Numbered from the stretch's first letter, positions 1 to 5,970 are shown. The stretch: 5,970 nt of DNA from Firmicutes bacterium UBA1764 (GCA_002315535.1 DCHA01000048.1:23389-29358), one strand, 5' to 3'. The notes: generated by a model from the sequence alone, not told the origin. Numbers and translations: made by a program.

Positions 1-1251
1 GAAGTTCTCAAGAAAAAAATTGCCGGAGTTTGCGGCCGTGATGCAATCTTTGAAACCACAGATGAATTCTTTGCGCATGCCGTTTCTGAGAGACTCGGAG
101 AGACCTATGTTTTCTCAGAGAAGGCTATGTGCGAAATATTAAAGAACAAGCCATCTCATCCTGAAAAATACAATTGCTTTATGGATCATGCATATTTCAG
201 CGCAACGGTTCTGCTGAAGAAATTGTTTGACGAGCTCGATCTTGAGATGACTCCGGCGGATATTGACGTATTAAGTGCAATACTGATGCACAACAGTCTG
301 TATAAATTCAGCATTGCATTTTACAAGAATGCGAAACTCAACAATCCAATCAAATGCGAGCTTCATCCGTTGGCATATATGCTGATGCTTTGCGATGAGC
401 TTCAGTGCTGGGATAGAACAGCCTATGGTCGCAATTCCAGAAGCAAGCTTTATCCTATGGACTGCGATTTTGATTTCACAGACAACAAGCTTAGCGCAGT
501 ATTTATCTATGATATAAAGGAAAACTACAAAGGCGACGCAATCAATGAAATGCTTGAGACAGACGGCAAAGATGGAGAATTCCTCGCGGAGATAAAGACA
601 ATAGTTGACGCCTCAATTCTCGGAATCAGAGTCAGTGCTCGCTGGGATGAACGCAGGCAGGGAAAGAAGAGAACCTATCTTTCAGACAGCGACTTCCTGC
701 ATCTGTACTATTTCGCAGTTGCATTAAGCGGCAGATGGAGCCTCGCAGGTGAGTGGAAAAATGCGCGCATTAGTGGACAGGAAAGAGAATTCATTAATCA
801 GAACACCTCTAAATTTGTTGATGCGTTTAATGACCTATCAATCGAATACAAGATATCAAACATTAATCAGGCAAAGGCCTTTGACAGATACCTACATGAA
901 ATCGGTGCATTCTATTCTGACAGACCTGTTGATTTCCCTGAGCTTGAAAGCTTCACACTTGATGAGTGTCTAAAGATAGGGCCAATAGAGCACGAGAGAT
1001 GGCTCCGAGAGCATATAGATATGGGCTGGGGCTACGAAAAGGGAATCTCCGGAGACGAAAGAGAGCTGAAGAGACTCCATGCGGACATGATTCCTGATGA
1101 TATGCTTGGCGATGGATTAAGCTCGGAAAAAGTAAAGGCGCATTATGATATGCTTTCAAAGGCAGAGCAGGATAAGGATATTGAACCGATGAATGCTATG
1201 CTCGTTTTGCTGAAGCAATTTGATGGCGTCAGAATTTATCGCTTAAACTAA
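1..1251 (+). CDS. HD-type phosphohydrolase domain + RyR domain protein (5' partial)
   Basis: The reading frame is open from base 1, so the gene starts upstream and the ATG at 127 is internal; 416 residues are visible. Numbered from base 1, an HD-like domain spans about 45-140. His63 lies in a DHAYFSA helix, His97-Asn98 in AILMHNS, and Asp132 in LMLCDELQCWDR. This spacing matches HD metal phosphohydrolases, except that the Asp of the central HD pair is Asn. A linker of about 175 residues with no recognised domain follows. Residues about 318-416 form a RyR domain: IEHERW at 329-334, MGWGY at 341-345, a basic/His stretch before MIPDDML, then a helix ending GVRIYRL. RyR domains in bacteria are proposed ligand-binding modules in nucleotide-based signalling or conflict systems. 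The TIR gene follows 11 bases downstream, so the two are co-transcribed. Likely role: binding and possibly hydrolysing a nucleotide-type ligand in the cytosol. The domain calls are fairly secure; the substrate is unknown. No signal peptide or membrane segment is seen in the visible part. Confidence 0.9.
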   Translation, partial: EVLKKKIAGVCGRDAIFETTDEFFAHAVSERLGETYVFSEKAMCEILKNKPSHPEKYNCFMDHAYFSATVLLKKLFDELDLEMTPADIDVLSAILMHNSLYKFSIAFYKNAKLNNPIKCELHPLAYMLMLCDELQCWDRTAYGRNSRSKLYPMDCDFDFTDNKLSAVFIYDIKENYKGDAINEMLETDGKDGEFLAEIKTIVDASILGIRVSARWDERRQGKKRTYLSDSDFLHLYYFAVALSGRWSLAGEWKNARISGQEREFINQNTSKFVDAFNDLSIEYKISNINQAKAFDRYLHEIGAFYSDRPVDFPELESFTLDECLKIGPIEHERWLREHIDMGWGYEKGISGDERELKRLHADMIPDDMLGDGLSSEKVKAHYDMLSKAEQDKDIEPMNAMLVLLKQFDGVRIYRLN

Positions 1252-1255
1252 GAGA
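1250..1255 (+). promoter_or_regulatory. Weak ribosome binding site overlapping upstream stop codon
   Basis: AAGAGA sits 7 bases before the ATG at 1263 and shares its first two bases with the TAA stop of the HD-RyR gene (1249-1251). It matches the Shine-Dalgarno consensus only partly. This suggests that translation of the TIR gene is coupled to termination of the gene before it. No promoter-like sequence fits in the 11-base gap. Confidence 0.5.
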
Positions 1256-1262
1256 TTTTCAG

Positions 1263-2666
1263 ATGGATACAAAATACACCTTCGTCAGCTATGCGCATAA
1301 GGATAGGCGCAGGGTTGAGAAAGAACTGAAAAAGAGAGAGCAAGAGGGACGGGTTTTTTGGTATGACAAATCAATTGAATCCGGAGCCGATTGGTCCGAG
1401 GAAATTGCGACTAAGCTCGAAGGGGCTGAGTCTGTTTTGTATTTCCAATCTGATGCATCAAGAAAGAGCGACAACTGCAAGCGCGAGCTTGCATATGCAG
1501 AAAAGCTTGGGATACCTGTTGTGACGGTTAATATCGGAGGAGCTTTGGGGACTATTGTTGCGGCCATTCTTATGATTGGCGCTTTAGTTCTTTTGGCTTA
1601 TATTATGTTCGCAAAGTATGTTCCAGTTGTTGTCGGCTTTAAGACTGCCGATGCTATTGAAAAGCTTGATGAATACGGTTACTCCGGCATTGTAAGATAT
1701 GAGTACTCGGATGATTTTGATCTCGGAATTATTTCCAAGCAAAGCCTGACAGAAAAGGCCTTCCCAATAGTTCCTGTTTTTATCAGCCAGAGCCTTGGTC
1801 CTGAGGAGTCGCTAACTATTGCTCCTGATACCGTTGGTTCTTATGTGAGCGATGGAATTCAGATGCTTGTTGATGCTGGGCTTATGAAATTTACTCTCAG
1901 CGCAAAGAACCTCGACGGGAATGAGTTTGGGATCATTACTTATCAGACTGCTCCGGCAGGATATAAGATATCGACAAACAGCAATGTGGGACTTTATGTT
2001 GCGACTAATGAAGACCCGATTACATTTACATATAACGGACTCGAGATCACAATCCCTGCTGATGAAAGGGATTCTGTTGAAATAAATCTTGATGATAATA
2101 CGGTAACTTTAATTGAGGGCTACAAGGAGCGCGACCTTACAAACGCTGTTACCTTCTACGCAAATAAGGATAATGACACCTTTGTTGAGGGCCAGAGCTT
2201 TGATGCTCCGGTAGTTATTACTGGAGATCACCTCGGCCATGTGTATTTCTTTAACTGCACCTTTAATGATGACGTGATTATTAAGACCGATACGCAGGCG
2301 GTAATTGTCGGGATAGAAGGAACATGTACGGTGAACGGAAATCTGTGCATTATAAATAATGTTATGAATACGGATGTGGAGACTACGCTTCCGAAATACT
2401 GGATAGAGGCTGATCTGCCTGTTGTAGTGGAGCATGGCTCCGGCACATGCTTTATGTTCTCAAAGGATGACTTTACATTTAACGGACAGCGCTGCAGCTT
2501 TAATAACTGCGAATATTTCATGGGAGAATCCGGCAAGGCAAGCACAATAGTCCCTGCTTCGGAATCTGAGAACGAAGCGTTAATGTATCTTGTTACGCAG
2601 CGCTGGGAAAGCGGGCAGCTGCTGACCACGCAGTACGTTTCTGATATAACTATTCCGGGAAGATAA
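1263..2666 (+). CDS. TIR-transmembrane-PASTA membrane protein
   Basis: A 467-residue protein. Residues 4-91 are a TIR domain: first strand with FVSYAHKD (7-14), FWYD (32-35), helix DWSEEI (43-48), strand VLYFQS (58-63), then KSDNCKREL with Glu75 at the position of the catalytic Glu of NAD+-cleaving TIRs, then IPVVTVN (84-90). The fold stops after the fourth strand; the last two helices and fifth strand are missing. A hydrophobic helix (about 94-116) follows at once, predicting a cytosolic TIR and an outside C-terminus. Two PASTA-like repeats (about 119-179 and 184-249) show the VP..VG..., DA...L...GY and G.I..Q pattern; PASTA repeats bind muropeptides or beta-lactams in Ser/Thr kinases and PBPs. 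Residues 253-467 are beta-rich with six Cys and runs such as FFNCTFNDD and FNNCEYF, possibly a small beta-helix; I know no family for it. The gene is likely translated by coupling with the HD-RyR gene. It may sense the envelope and signal through NAD+ metabolism, but activity of the shortened TIR is uncertain. Confidence 0.9.
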   Translation: MDTKYTFVSYAHKDRRRVEKELKKREQEGRVFWYDKSIESGADWSEEIATKLEGAESVLYFQSDASRKSDNCKRELAYAEKLGIPVVTVNIGGALGTIVAAILMIGALVLLAYIMFAKYVPVVVGFKTADAIEKLDEYGYSGIVRYEYSDDFDLGIISKQSLTEKAFPIVPVFISQSLGPEESLTIAPDTVGSYVSDGIQMLVDAGLMKFTLSAKNLDGNEFGIITYQTAPAGYKISTNSNVGLYVATNEDPITFTYNGLEITIPADERDSVEINLDDNTVTLIEGYKERDLTNAVTFYANKDNDTFVEGQSFDAPVVITGDHLGHVYFFNCTFNDDVIIKTDTQAVIVGIEGTCTVNGNLCIINNVMNTDVETTLPKYWIEADLPVVVEHGSGTCFMFSKDDFTFNGQRCSFNNCEYFMGESGKASTIVPASESENEALMYLVTQRWESGQLLTTQYVSDITIPGR

Positions 2667-2668
2667 CT

Positions 2669-2681
2669 AGTCTATTAGACT
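2669..2681. repeat. Short palindrome after the TIR gene stop
   Basis: AGTCTA-T-TAGACT is a perfect 6+6 palindrome with a one-base centre, three bases after the stop codon of the TIR gene. The spacing is too tight for a stable RNA hairpin of full length (the loop would open some pairs), and no T-run follows. Its meaning is unknown; it may be chance. Confidence 0.35.
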
Positions 2682-2694
2682 GCCGTGCCTTCAC

Positions 2695-2784
2695 AGGTTC
2701 GAGTCCTCTTGATAGTATCACCAATGAAAAATAGCACCACAAGGGTGCTATTTTTCATTGGTGCGGCTAAGAGGACTCGAACCT
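2695..2784. repeat. Long quasi-palindrome containing a tRNA T-arm copy in each arm
   Basis: The + strand reads AGGTTCGAGTCCTCTT (2695-2710), eight unpaired bases, then CACCAATGAAAAATAGCACC (2719-2738). Its inverse lies at 2744-2763 and 2769-2784, with five unmatched bases (2764-2768) between the two blocks. The right arm is the T-arm, CCA end and trailer of the tRNA-Leu gene. The left arm is therefore a tRNA-3'-end-like sequence on the opposite strand, with its own CCA before the terminator stem. The left copy cannot be a functional tRNA. Its upstream part merges into the end of the TIR gene, its T-stem would have a C-C mismatch, and 11 bases rather than 8 separate the T-stem from CCA. It is either a tRNA remnant or the result of template switching within the hairpin. 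Confidence 0.8.
2727..2755. terminator. Bidirectional intrinsic terminator
   Basis: The stem is TAGCACC / GGTGCTA with loop ACAAG, flanked by AAAAA on the left and TTTTT on the right, so both strands end in a hairpin plus a U-tract. It lies between the convergent HD-RyR/TIR operon (+) and the tRNA-Leu gene (-) and can stop both transcripts. The pairing continues outward for 20 perfect bases per arm, longer than a terminator needs, and reaches into the tRNA CCA end. Confidence 0.85.
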
Positions 2785-2842
2785 CCACGGTGTTGCCACA
2801 AGAACCTAAATCTTGCGCGTCTGCCAGTTCCGCCATAGCCGC
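2759..2842 (-). tRNA. tRNA-Leu (anticodon UAG, reads CUA/CUN)
   Basis: On the - strand the acceptor arm GCGGCTA (5' end at 2842) pairs with TAGCCGC, followed by discriminator A and an encoded CCA (2759-2761). The D-arm has GCG/CGC with GG in the loop. The anticodon arm CAAGA-TTTAGGT-TCTTG puts the anticodon TAG at 2806-2808. A class II variable arm (TGTG-GCAA-CACC) fits leucine. The T-arm is GGAGG-TTCGAGT-CCTCT with one G-U pair. It is 84 bases with CCA. It has its own promoter upstream and the shared terminator directly after CCA. It looks complete and functional. Confidence 0.96.
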
Positions 2843-2864
2843 GTGTTTAATTGACACGAGTAAG

Positions 2865-2873
2865 ATTATAACA
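2865..2873 (-). promoter_or_regulatory. Extended -10 promoter of tRNA-Leu
   Basis: On the - strand the sequence reads TGTTATAAT, a perfect TATAAT (2865-2870) with the TGn extension, 22 bases before the 5' end of the tRNA. No good -35 hexamer lies at 17 bases; that position falls in the T-run and stem of the terminator of the protease gene. The extended -10 may compensate. Confidence 0.7.
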
Positions 2874-2882
2874 TAAAACAAT

Positions 2883-2923
2883 AAAAAAGAGAATGACAAC
2901 GCATGCAAATTTGTCATTCTCTT
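2883..2923 (-). terminator. Intrinsic terminator of the calpain-like protease gene
   Basis: A 13-bp perfect stem, AAGAGAATGACAA (2887-2899) against TTGTCATTCTCTT (2911-2923), has an 11-base loop and is followed on the - strand by a T-run. It starts 8 bases after the stop codon of the protease gene and separates it from the tRNA-Leu promoter, whose -35 region it overlaps. Confidence 0.88.
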
Positions 2924-2931
2924 ATTATCAA

Positions 2932-5694
2932 TTACAGCTTCATTTGTGGCTGTTCATTGCTTTTATCAAGATCGTCAATGATTTCAAAATCATCTGCAAC
3001 AGGCTCATCCTCAATAACCTCGAAATCAAAGTCGGCTTCCTGTTTCTTTAGGAATGATTCGTACTCCTGCTTAACCTTCGGATTCTTAGTAAAGTAAGTT
3101 TTAAAGCCTTGCTGTGCCTTGAGCGTCTCTTCCTTGGTCGGACCGAAGCTTGCCTTTTTATCATTAAGCGATTCCAGGTGAGTATCAACGTCGTTGATTA
3201 TGATATTCATAATCGCATACTTATTGTTAACAGGTGGCGTAATTACATCGCCTCCGGAAACAAGATTTACAAAGCTGTACGCACCAATCATTCTCTGGAA
3301 CGATCTCTCATTATGAATCTTGCCCTTACTTGCCTTAACCATCATCTGCTCGAACTTGTAATCAAGATACTCGTTGGTCAGATTTGAGGCGTCAAGTAAA
3401 TCCTTTGCGATCGTCTTTGCCTGTTCTTCAGTCATAGGCTTTGGTTCTGCATTTGGATCATTCTTGTCCGGATGCACAAGGCTCTGGAGGCTCTTGTTAA
3501 TTGCCTCGATCTTGTCGTGCATAGCATTATATTTGCCGGAGTTTTGCCATGAGAAGAATCTGCTTGTTGCATCAAGATTGCTGTATACCGTCTTAATTTT
3601 ATTAGCGATTTCGAGATAGCCCTTGCCATCAGAGCCCATGAGGCGGTTATGAATATCAGTTAGCTGCTCGGCTTCGCGCTGAAGTTTGTTGATAAACCCA
3701 TTTCCGCTTACAAGCGGTTCACCATTGTCATCAAGATCAACTATATCATACTCTTCATTCGCCTTCTTTTCTTCAACTATCTCCGGCTGGTCGTCAATGA
3801 TCTCAATATCGTTAGCATCTTGAACTTTATTTTCTACTATCTGTTCAGCCTCAGGTTCTTGTTGGTTTTCCAGAACTGAGTCCGCTTCAACCACTTCGCC
3901 ATCATGAAGTATTGGATTCTTCATATTAAGAATCTTTGCATTCTTATCTATTGCTTCCTGGTACGACTGCAAATTATTTAATTCACTTTCAGAAAGATCT
4001 TTACCCAAAGCGAGTTTTCTGTCGATAATGATTTTTTTGGCAAGAGCCTGCTTTATTTCAACCTTTGCCTGCATGTTAATCTTGTATTCCTGATATCTTG
4101 CATCGTATTGCGAATTGAACTGCTCCGGGTCAGCTTTTTCGATTTCATTTAGAGGCAATACGGAATAATCATGGAAGCCTTTCTGCATGTCTTCAAATTC
4201 TTTTTTCTTTTCCGGAGAAAGACCATCTATGGTACCGAAATAGTACATAAAATCTCTAATTTCCAGATTGAAGCATCCCATATTCTCTCGACCAACATTC
4301 ATGCTGCCGCTGATCATATCCCCAAGAACCTTGGTATCGCTTTGAGTGGTAAGCGCTCCGGCCTTATCATAATTCGGAGTAAAAATTGCATAAGGATCGC
4401 GAAGCTGCACAAAATACTTTCCATCCTTTTCAAAGAGCTTTGTTATTGAATAAGCATGCCCCGGTCTAATTCCTTTGTCCTTTATTTCCTGACTATGAAA
4501 TGCGTGCCTCGTGTCTGTTCCGCATGTCAAAGAAGATTTCTCGTCATTTACGCTCTTCTTAAAGAAATCAAACATCTGTTTCTCTTCAGGCAGATAAAAA
4601 TCAGGCTTGGCCATCCATTTCCCATTTTGATCCCTGTCATTGAAACGTTCCCCTATTACACCGAACTTGCTCATCACCCTTTCGGCAGGCTTTCCGGTAA
4701 ATCTTTCTAAAAATACATAGCTCTTGCCCAGGTTGATATTGCCCATGTCGCCCTTTTGATTTTCTACGGGCTGATGACGACGTGTGTATTCGGAATATGC
4801 CTTTTCCATCATCTGCACCCAGAGGGATGATGAAGCATAGTAATTATTCCCGAATAAATCCTGGTTAACAGTCTTATTAACCCTGATATACTCCGGCACG
4901 TATTCATTCTGATTATTCTTTGTGAAGAACCTGACGCTTACTGTTCCATCGGCATTATCACGCATTGAATTCTTGATAAAGTCGGGATCCTCTCTTGCAA
5001 TATTGCAAAGCTGAGCCATCATGAAACAGTCCATTAGACCTACACCCTGCTTAATATCATTAGGGCTCGGGTCGTGCGGGAACAGCGCCTTTTCTGACCT
5101 TTGCCATGAGCCAAGCATTTGTCCAGGCACGGAATGTCCCATGAAAGTTTTGTCTGGATCCGGAGTAATCGGCAGCTCATCATCAACTTTGAGATTTCCA
5201 AAAATCTTTTGTCCTAAAGAATTTGCCAGATTATCTATTGTATTTAATTTATCTTCGACCTCTTTGATTTTTTTAGCATTCTTTGTGATGTTCTTCTTTA
5301 AAGCTTTTAAATTCTTTTCAAATTGTTCGCGTGCCTCAAGAGATCTCAACATAACCATTTTAAGTCCGTTATGCTGCGCGTCATGCGTAGGGGCAGTAAT
5401 GTAATCCTTTATTGCAAAAAGCGTATTGGAAATATATTTATCACTCTGATATTTCGCGTAAAGAGCTTCCGCCATATTTGCCAGAGATAAGAAATAATCC
5501 CTGTTCTTTTTATCGCCTTCATTAATAAAATTCTCCGCAGGATTAATCTCTCCATAGCCGGAGTGTATTTTTTCACCAACTTCAAAATCAAGCTCCTGGC
5601 CCTTTGGGTCATCTTCAAAAATATGTGCAACGCGGCAACCAGGTGTATAACCAAATTTAATTGGATAGGTTTTAAACAGTTTTTTAGGTGGCAT
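2932..5694 (-). CDS. Calpain-like cysteine protease (family C2) with acidic C-terminal region
   Basis: A 920-residue protein. The start at 5694 (MPPKKLF) is chosen for its AAGGAG site 7 bases upstream; the frame runs 45 codons further up but crosses A/T-rich promoter DNA and a palindrome. The N-terminus has no signal peptide. Residues about 117-160 are Lys/Glu-rich and probably coiled coil. The calpain-type core is about 195-490: QGVGLMDCFMMAQL (216-229) with Gln216 as probable oxyanion residue and Cys223 as nucleophile, PGHAYSI (411-417) with His413, then LRDPYA (431-436) where calpains have RNPWG. The third catalytic residue is thus Asp433 instead of Asn. CFNLEIRDFMYYF (474-486) matches the conserved end of the calpain core. 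Residues 540-890 are mostly helical and not recognised, broken by an acidic stretch (600-660). Four short motifs of the type FEIIDD occur at 630-635, 649-656, 891-897 and 903-910. It is monocistronic with its own terminator. C2 proteases are intracellular or secreted regulators in bacteria (for example Tpr of Porphyromonas); the target here is unknown. Confidence 0.9.
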   Translation of the reverse strand: MPPKKLFKTYPIKFGYTPGCRVAHIFEDDPKGQELDFEVGEKIHSGYGEINPAENFINEGDKKNRDYFLSLANMAEALYAKYQSDKYISNTLFAIKDYITAPTHDAQHNGLKMVMLRSLEAREQFEKNLKALKKNITKNAKKIKEVEDKLNTIDNLANSLGQKIFGNLKVDDELPITPDPDKTFMGHSVPGQMLGSWQRSEKALFPHDPSPNDIKQGVGLMDCFMMAQLCNIAREDPDFIKNSMRDNADGTVSVRFFTKNNQNEYVPEYIRVNKTVNQDLFGNNYYASSSLWVQMMEKAYSEYTRRHQPVENQKGDMGNINLGKSYVFLERFTGKPAERVMSKFGVIGERFNDRDQNGKWMAKPDFYLPEEKQMFDFFKKSVNDEKSSLTCGTDTRHAFHSQEIKDKGIRPGHAYSITKLFEKDGKYFVQLRDPYAIFTPNYDKAGALTTQSDTKVLGDMISGSMNVGRENMGCFNLEIRDFMYYFGTIDGLSPEKKKEFEDMQKGFHDYSVLPLNEIEKADPEQFNSQYDARYQEYKINMQAKVEIKQALAKKIIIDRKLALGKDLSESELNNLQSYQEAIDKNAKILNMKNPILHDGEVVEADSVLENQQEPEAEQIVENKVQDANDIEIIDDQPEIVEEKKANEEYDIVDLDDNGEPLVSGNGFINKLQREAEQLTDIHNRLMGSDGKGYLEIANKIKTVYSNLDATSRFFSWQNSGKYNAMHDKIEAINKSLQSLVHPDKNDPNAEPKPMTEEQAKTIAKDLLDASNLTNEYLDYKFEQMMVKASKGKIHNERSFQRMIGAYSFVNLVSGGDVITPPVNNKYAIMNIIINDVDTHLESLNDKKASFGPTKEETLKAQQGFKTYFTKNPKVKQEYESFLKKQEADFDFEVIEDEPVADDFEIIDDLDKSNEQPQMKL

Positions 5695-5701
5695 GATATT
5701 T

Positions 5702-5707
5702 CTCCTT
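5702..5707 (-). promoter_or_regulatory. Ribosome binding site fixing the protease start
   Basis: On the - strand AAGGAG lies 7 bases before the ATG at 5694. It is a near-ideal Shine-Dalgarno sequence and decides against the longer frame that begins at 5829, which has no such site. Confidence 0.88.
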
Positions 5708-5719
5708 AGTAATACAAGC

Positions 5720-5758
5720 TTATTACAATATAATACTACACTACAAAGCGTTTCACAT
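5720..5758 (-). promoter_or_regulatory. Probable promoter region of the protease gene
   Basis: This A/T-rich stretch holds several overlapping -10-like hexamers on the - strand: TATTAT (5730-5735), TATATT (5727-5732) and TAATAA (5720-5725). No -35 at the right spacing is convincing; TTGTAG at 5741-5746 is the nearest but only 15 bases from TAATAA. It is placed mainly by position, between the palindromic element and the ribosome binding site. Confidence 0.35.
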
Positions 5759-5777
5759 CTGTTTGTAAAAAAATTAA

Positions 5778-5927
5778 GGATAAGCCGACTCAAAAAGAAA
5801 AAATTTTGCGCACCGCCAGGCCATCGCAAACGCTAAACCGCACGAAGCCCGAGCCTGTGAGGGCTGAGCAGGTTTAAAAGTGTGGCCGCGGGTGCACTAA
5901 ATTTTTTCAAAAAGAGTCGGCTTATCC
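5778..5927. repeat. 150-bp nested palindromic element (MITE-like or structured RNA)
   Basis: The ends are a perfect 14-base inverted repeat, GGATAAGCCGACTC (5778-5791) and its complement (5914-5927). Moving inward: a five-A run facing a five-A run (unpaired), G-C, six A-T and three T-A pairs, then GCGCACC (5808-5814) against GGTGCAC (5891-5897) with one mismatch, GGCCA/TGGCC, TAAACC/GGTTTA and a central AGCCC/GGGCT stem. The centre is clearly richer in G+C than its flanks. No open frame, no obvious target-site duplication and no known riboswitch core are seen. It could be a miniature transposable element, a noncoding RNA, or a bidirectional terminator, since T-runs follow the inner GC stem on both strands. 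Confidence 0.8.
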
Positions 5928-5946
5928 CAAAGATGTTTAAGACAAG

Positions 5947-5970
5947 AAAAAACACAGTTCAGATGAACTG
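5947..5970 (-). terminator. Probable terminator of a gene beyond the right edge
   Basis: On the - strand the stem CAGTTC-ATCT-GAACTG (5955-5970) is followed by TGTTTTTT. The right arm touches the window edge and may extend. It would end a - strand gene located to the right, leaving the protease as a separate unit. Confidence 0.55.

Noticed and set aside
127..129. ATG at 127 as the start of the HD-RyR gene
   Set aside because: The frame is open to base 1 with matching codon use, no ribosome binding site precedes this ATG, and the HD domain begins almost at once after it.
2228..2629. Open frames opposite the TIR gene and opposite the protease gene
   Set aside because: They are shadows in other frames with no ribosome binding sites and no recognisable domains.
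2690..2723. Functional second tRNA on the + strand
   Set aside because: Only a T-arm-like part and CCA are present. The T-stem has a mismatch, the distance to CCA is wrong, and no D-arm or acceptor 5' strand exists.
2675..2917. 80-residue open frame on the - strand (MAELADAQDLGSCGN...)
   Set aside because: It is a translation of the tRNA-Leu gene and terminator; this type of peptide is a known false gene call over tRNAs.
5695..5829. N-terminal extension of the protease frame by 45 codons
   Set aside because: It has no ribosome binding site, reads through the probable promoter and part of the palindromic element, and its residues look unlike the rest. The ATG at 5694 has an ideal AAGGAG.
5778..5927. 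Integron attC site or CRISPR array
   Set aside because: The core GTTRRRY/RYYYAAC boxes are absent and there are no regularly spaced direct repeats.

Overview
The window looks like a low-to-moderate GC Gram-positive chromosome, most likely a gut or rumen clostridium (Lachnospiraceae/Oscillospiraceae-like). The reasons are AAGGAG-type ribosome binding sites, PASTA repeats (typical of Gram-positive wall-sensing proteins), an encoded CCA end on the tRNA, and T-rich intrinsic terminators. This is inference from composition and families; no marker gene fixes the taxon.

Layout. The left half (1-2666, + strand) is a two-gene operon. The first gene runs in from outside the window (partial, 416 residues visible) and combines a divergent HD-type phosphohydrolase domain with a C-terminal RyR domain. 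Eleven bases later a second gene encodes a membrane protein: a cytosolic TIR domain that stops early, one transmembrane helix, two PASTA-like repeats and a beta-rich, cysteine-containing ectodomain that I do not recognise. TIR domains make ADP-ribose-type nucleotide signals from NAD+. RyR domains have been proposed as ligand sensors in prokaryotic nucleotide-centred conflict systems. An HD enzyme could remove or process such a ligand. The pair is therefore a plausible, but unproven, envelope-sensing or conflict-signalling module.

The middle (2667-2931) is compact and noncoding. A bidirectional terminator is shared by the operon and a convergent tRNA-Leu(UAG) gene on the - strand. A tRNA-like T-arm sequence lies in inverted orientation on the operon side. 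The tRNA has an extended -10 promoter, and this abuts the terminator of the next - strand gene.

The right half (2932-5694, - strand) is one large gene for a 920-residue calpain-like (family C2) cysteine protease. It keeps Cys and His but has Asp where the family has catalytic Asn. It has no signal peptide and carries a C-terminal region with repeated acidic-hydrophobic short motifs. Upstream of it (5695-5970) are its ribosome binding site, a weak promoter region, a striking 150-bp palindromic element (5778-5927) and a probable terminator of a gene beyond the right edge. No gene-free stretch exceeds 300 bases.
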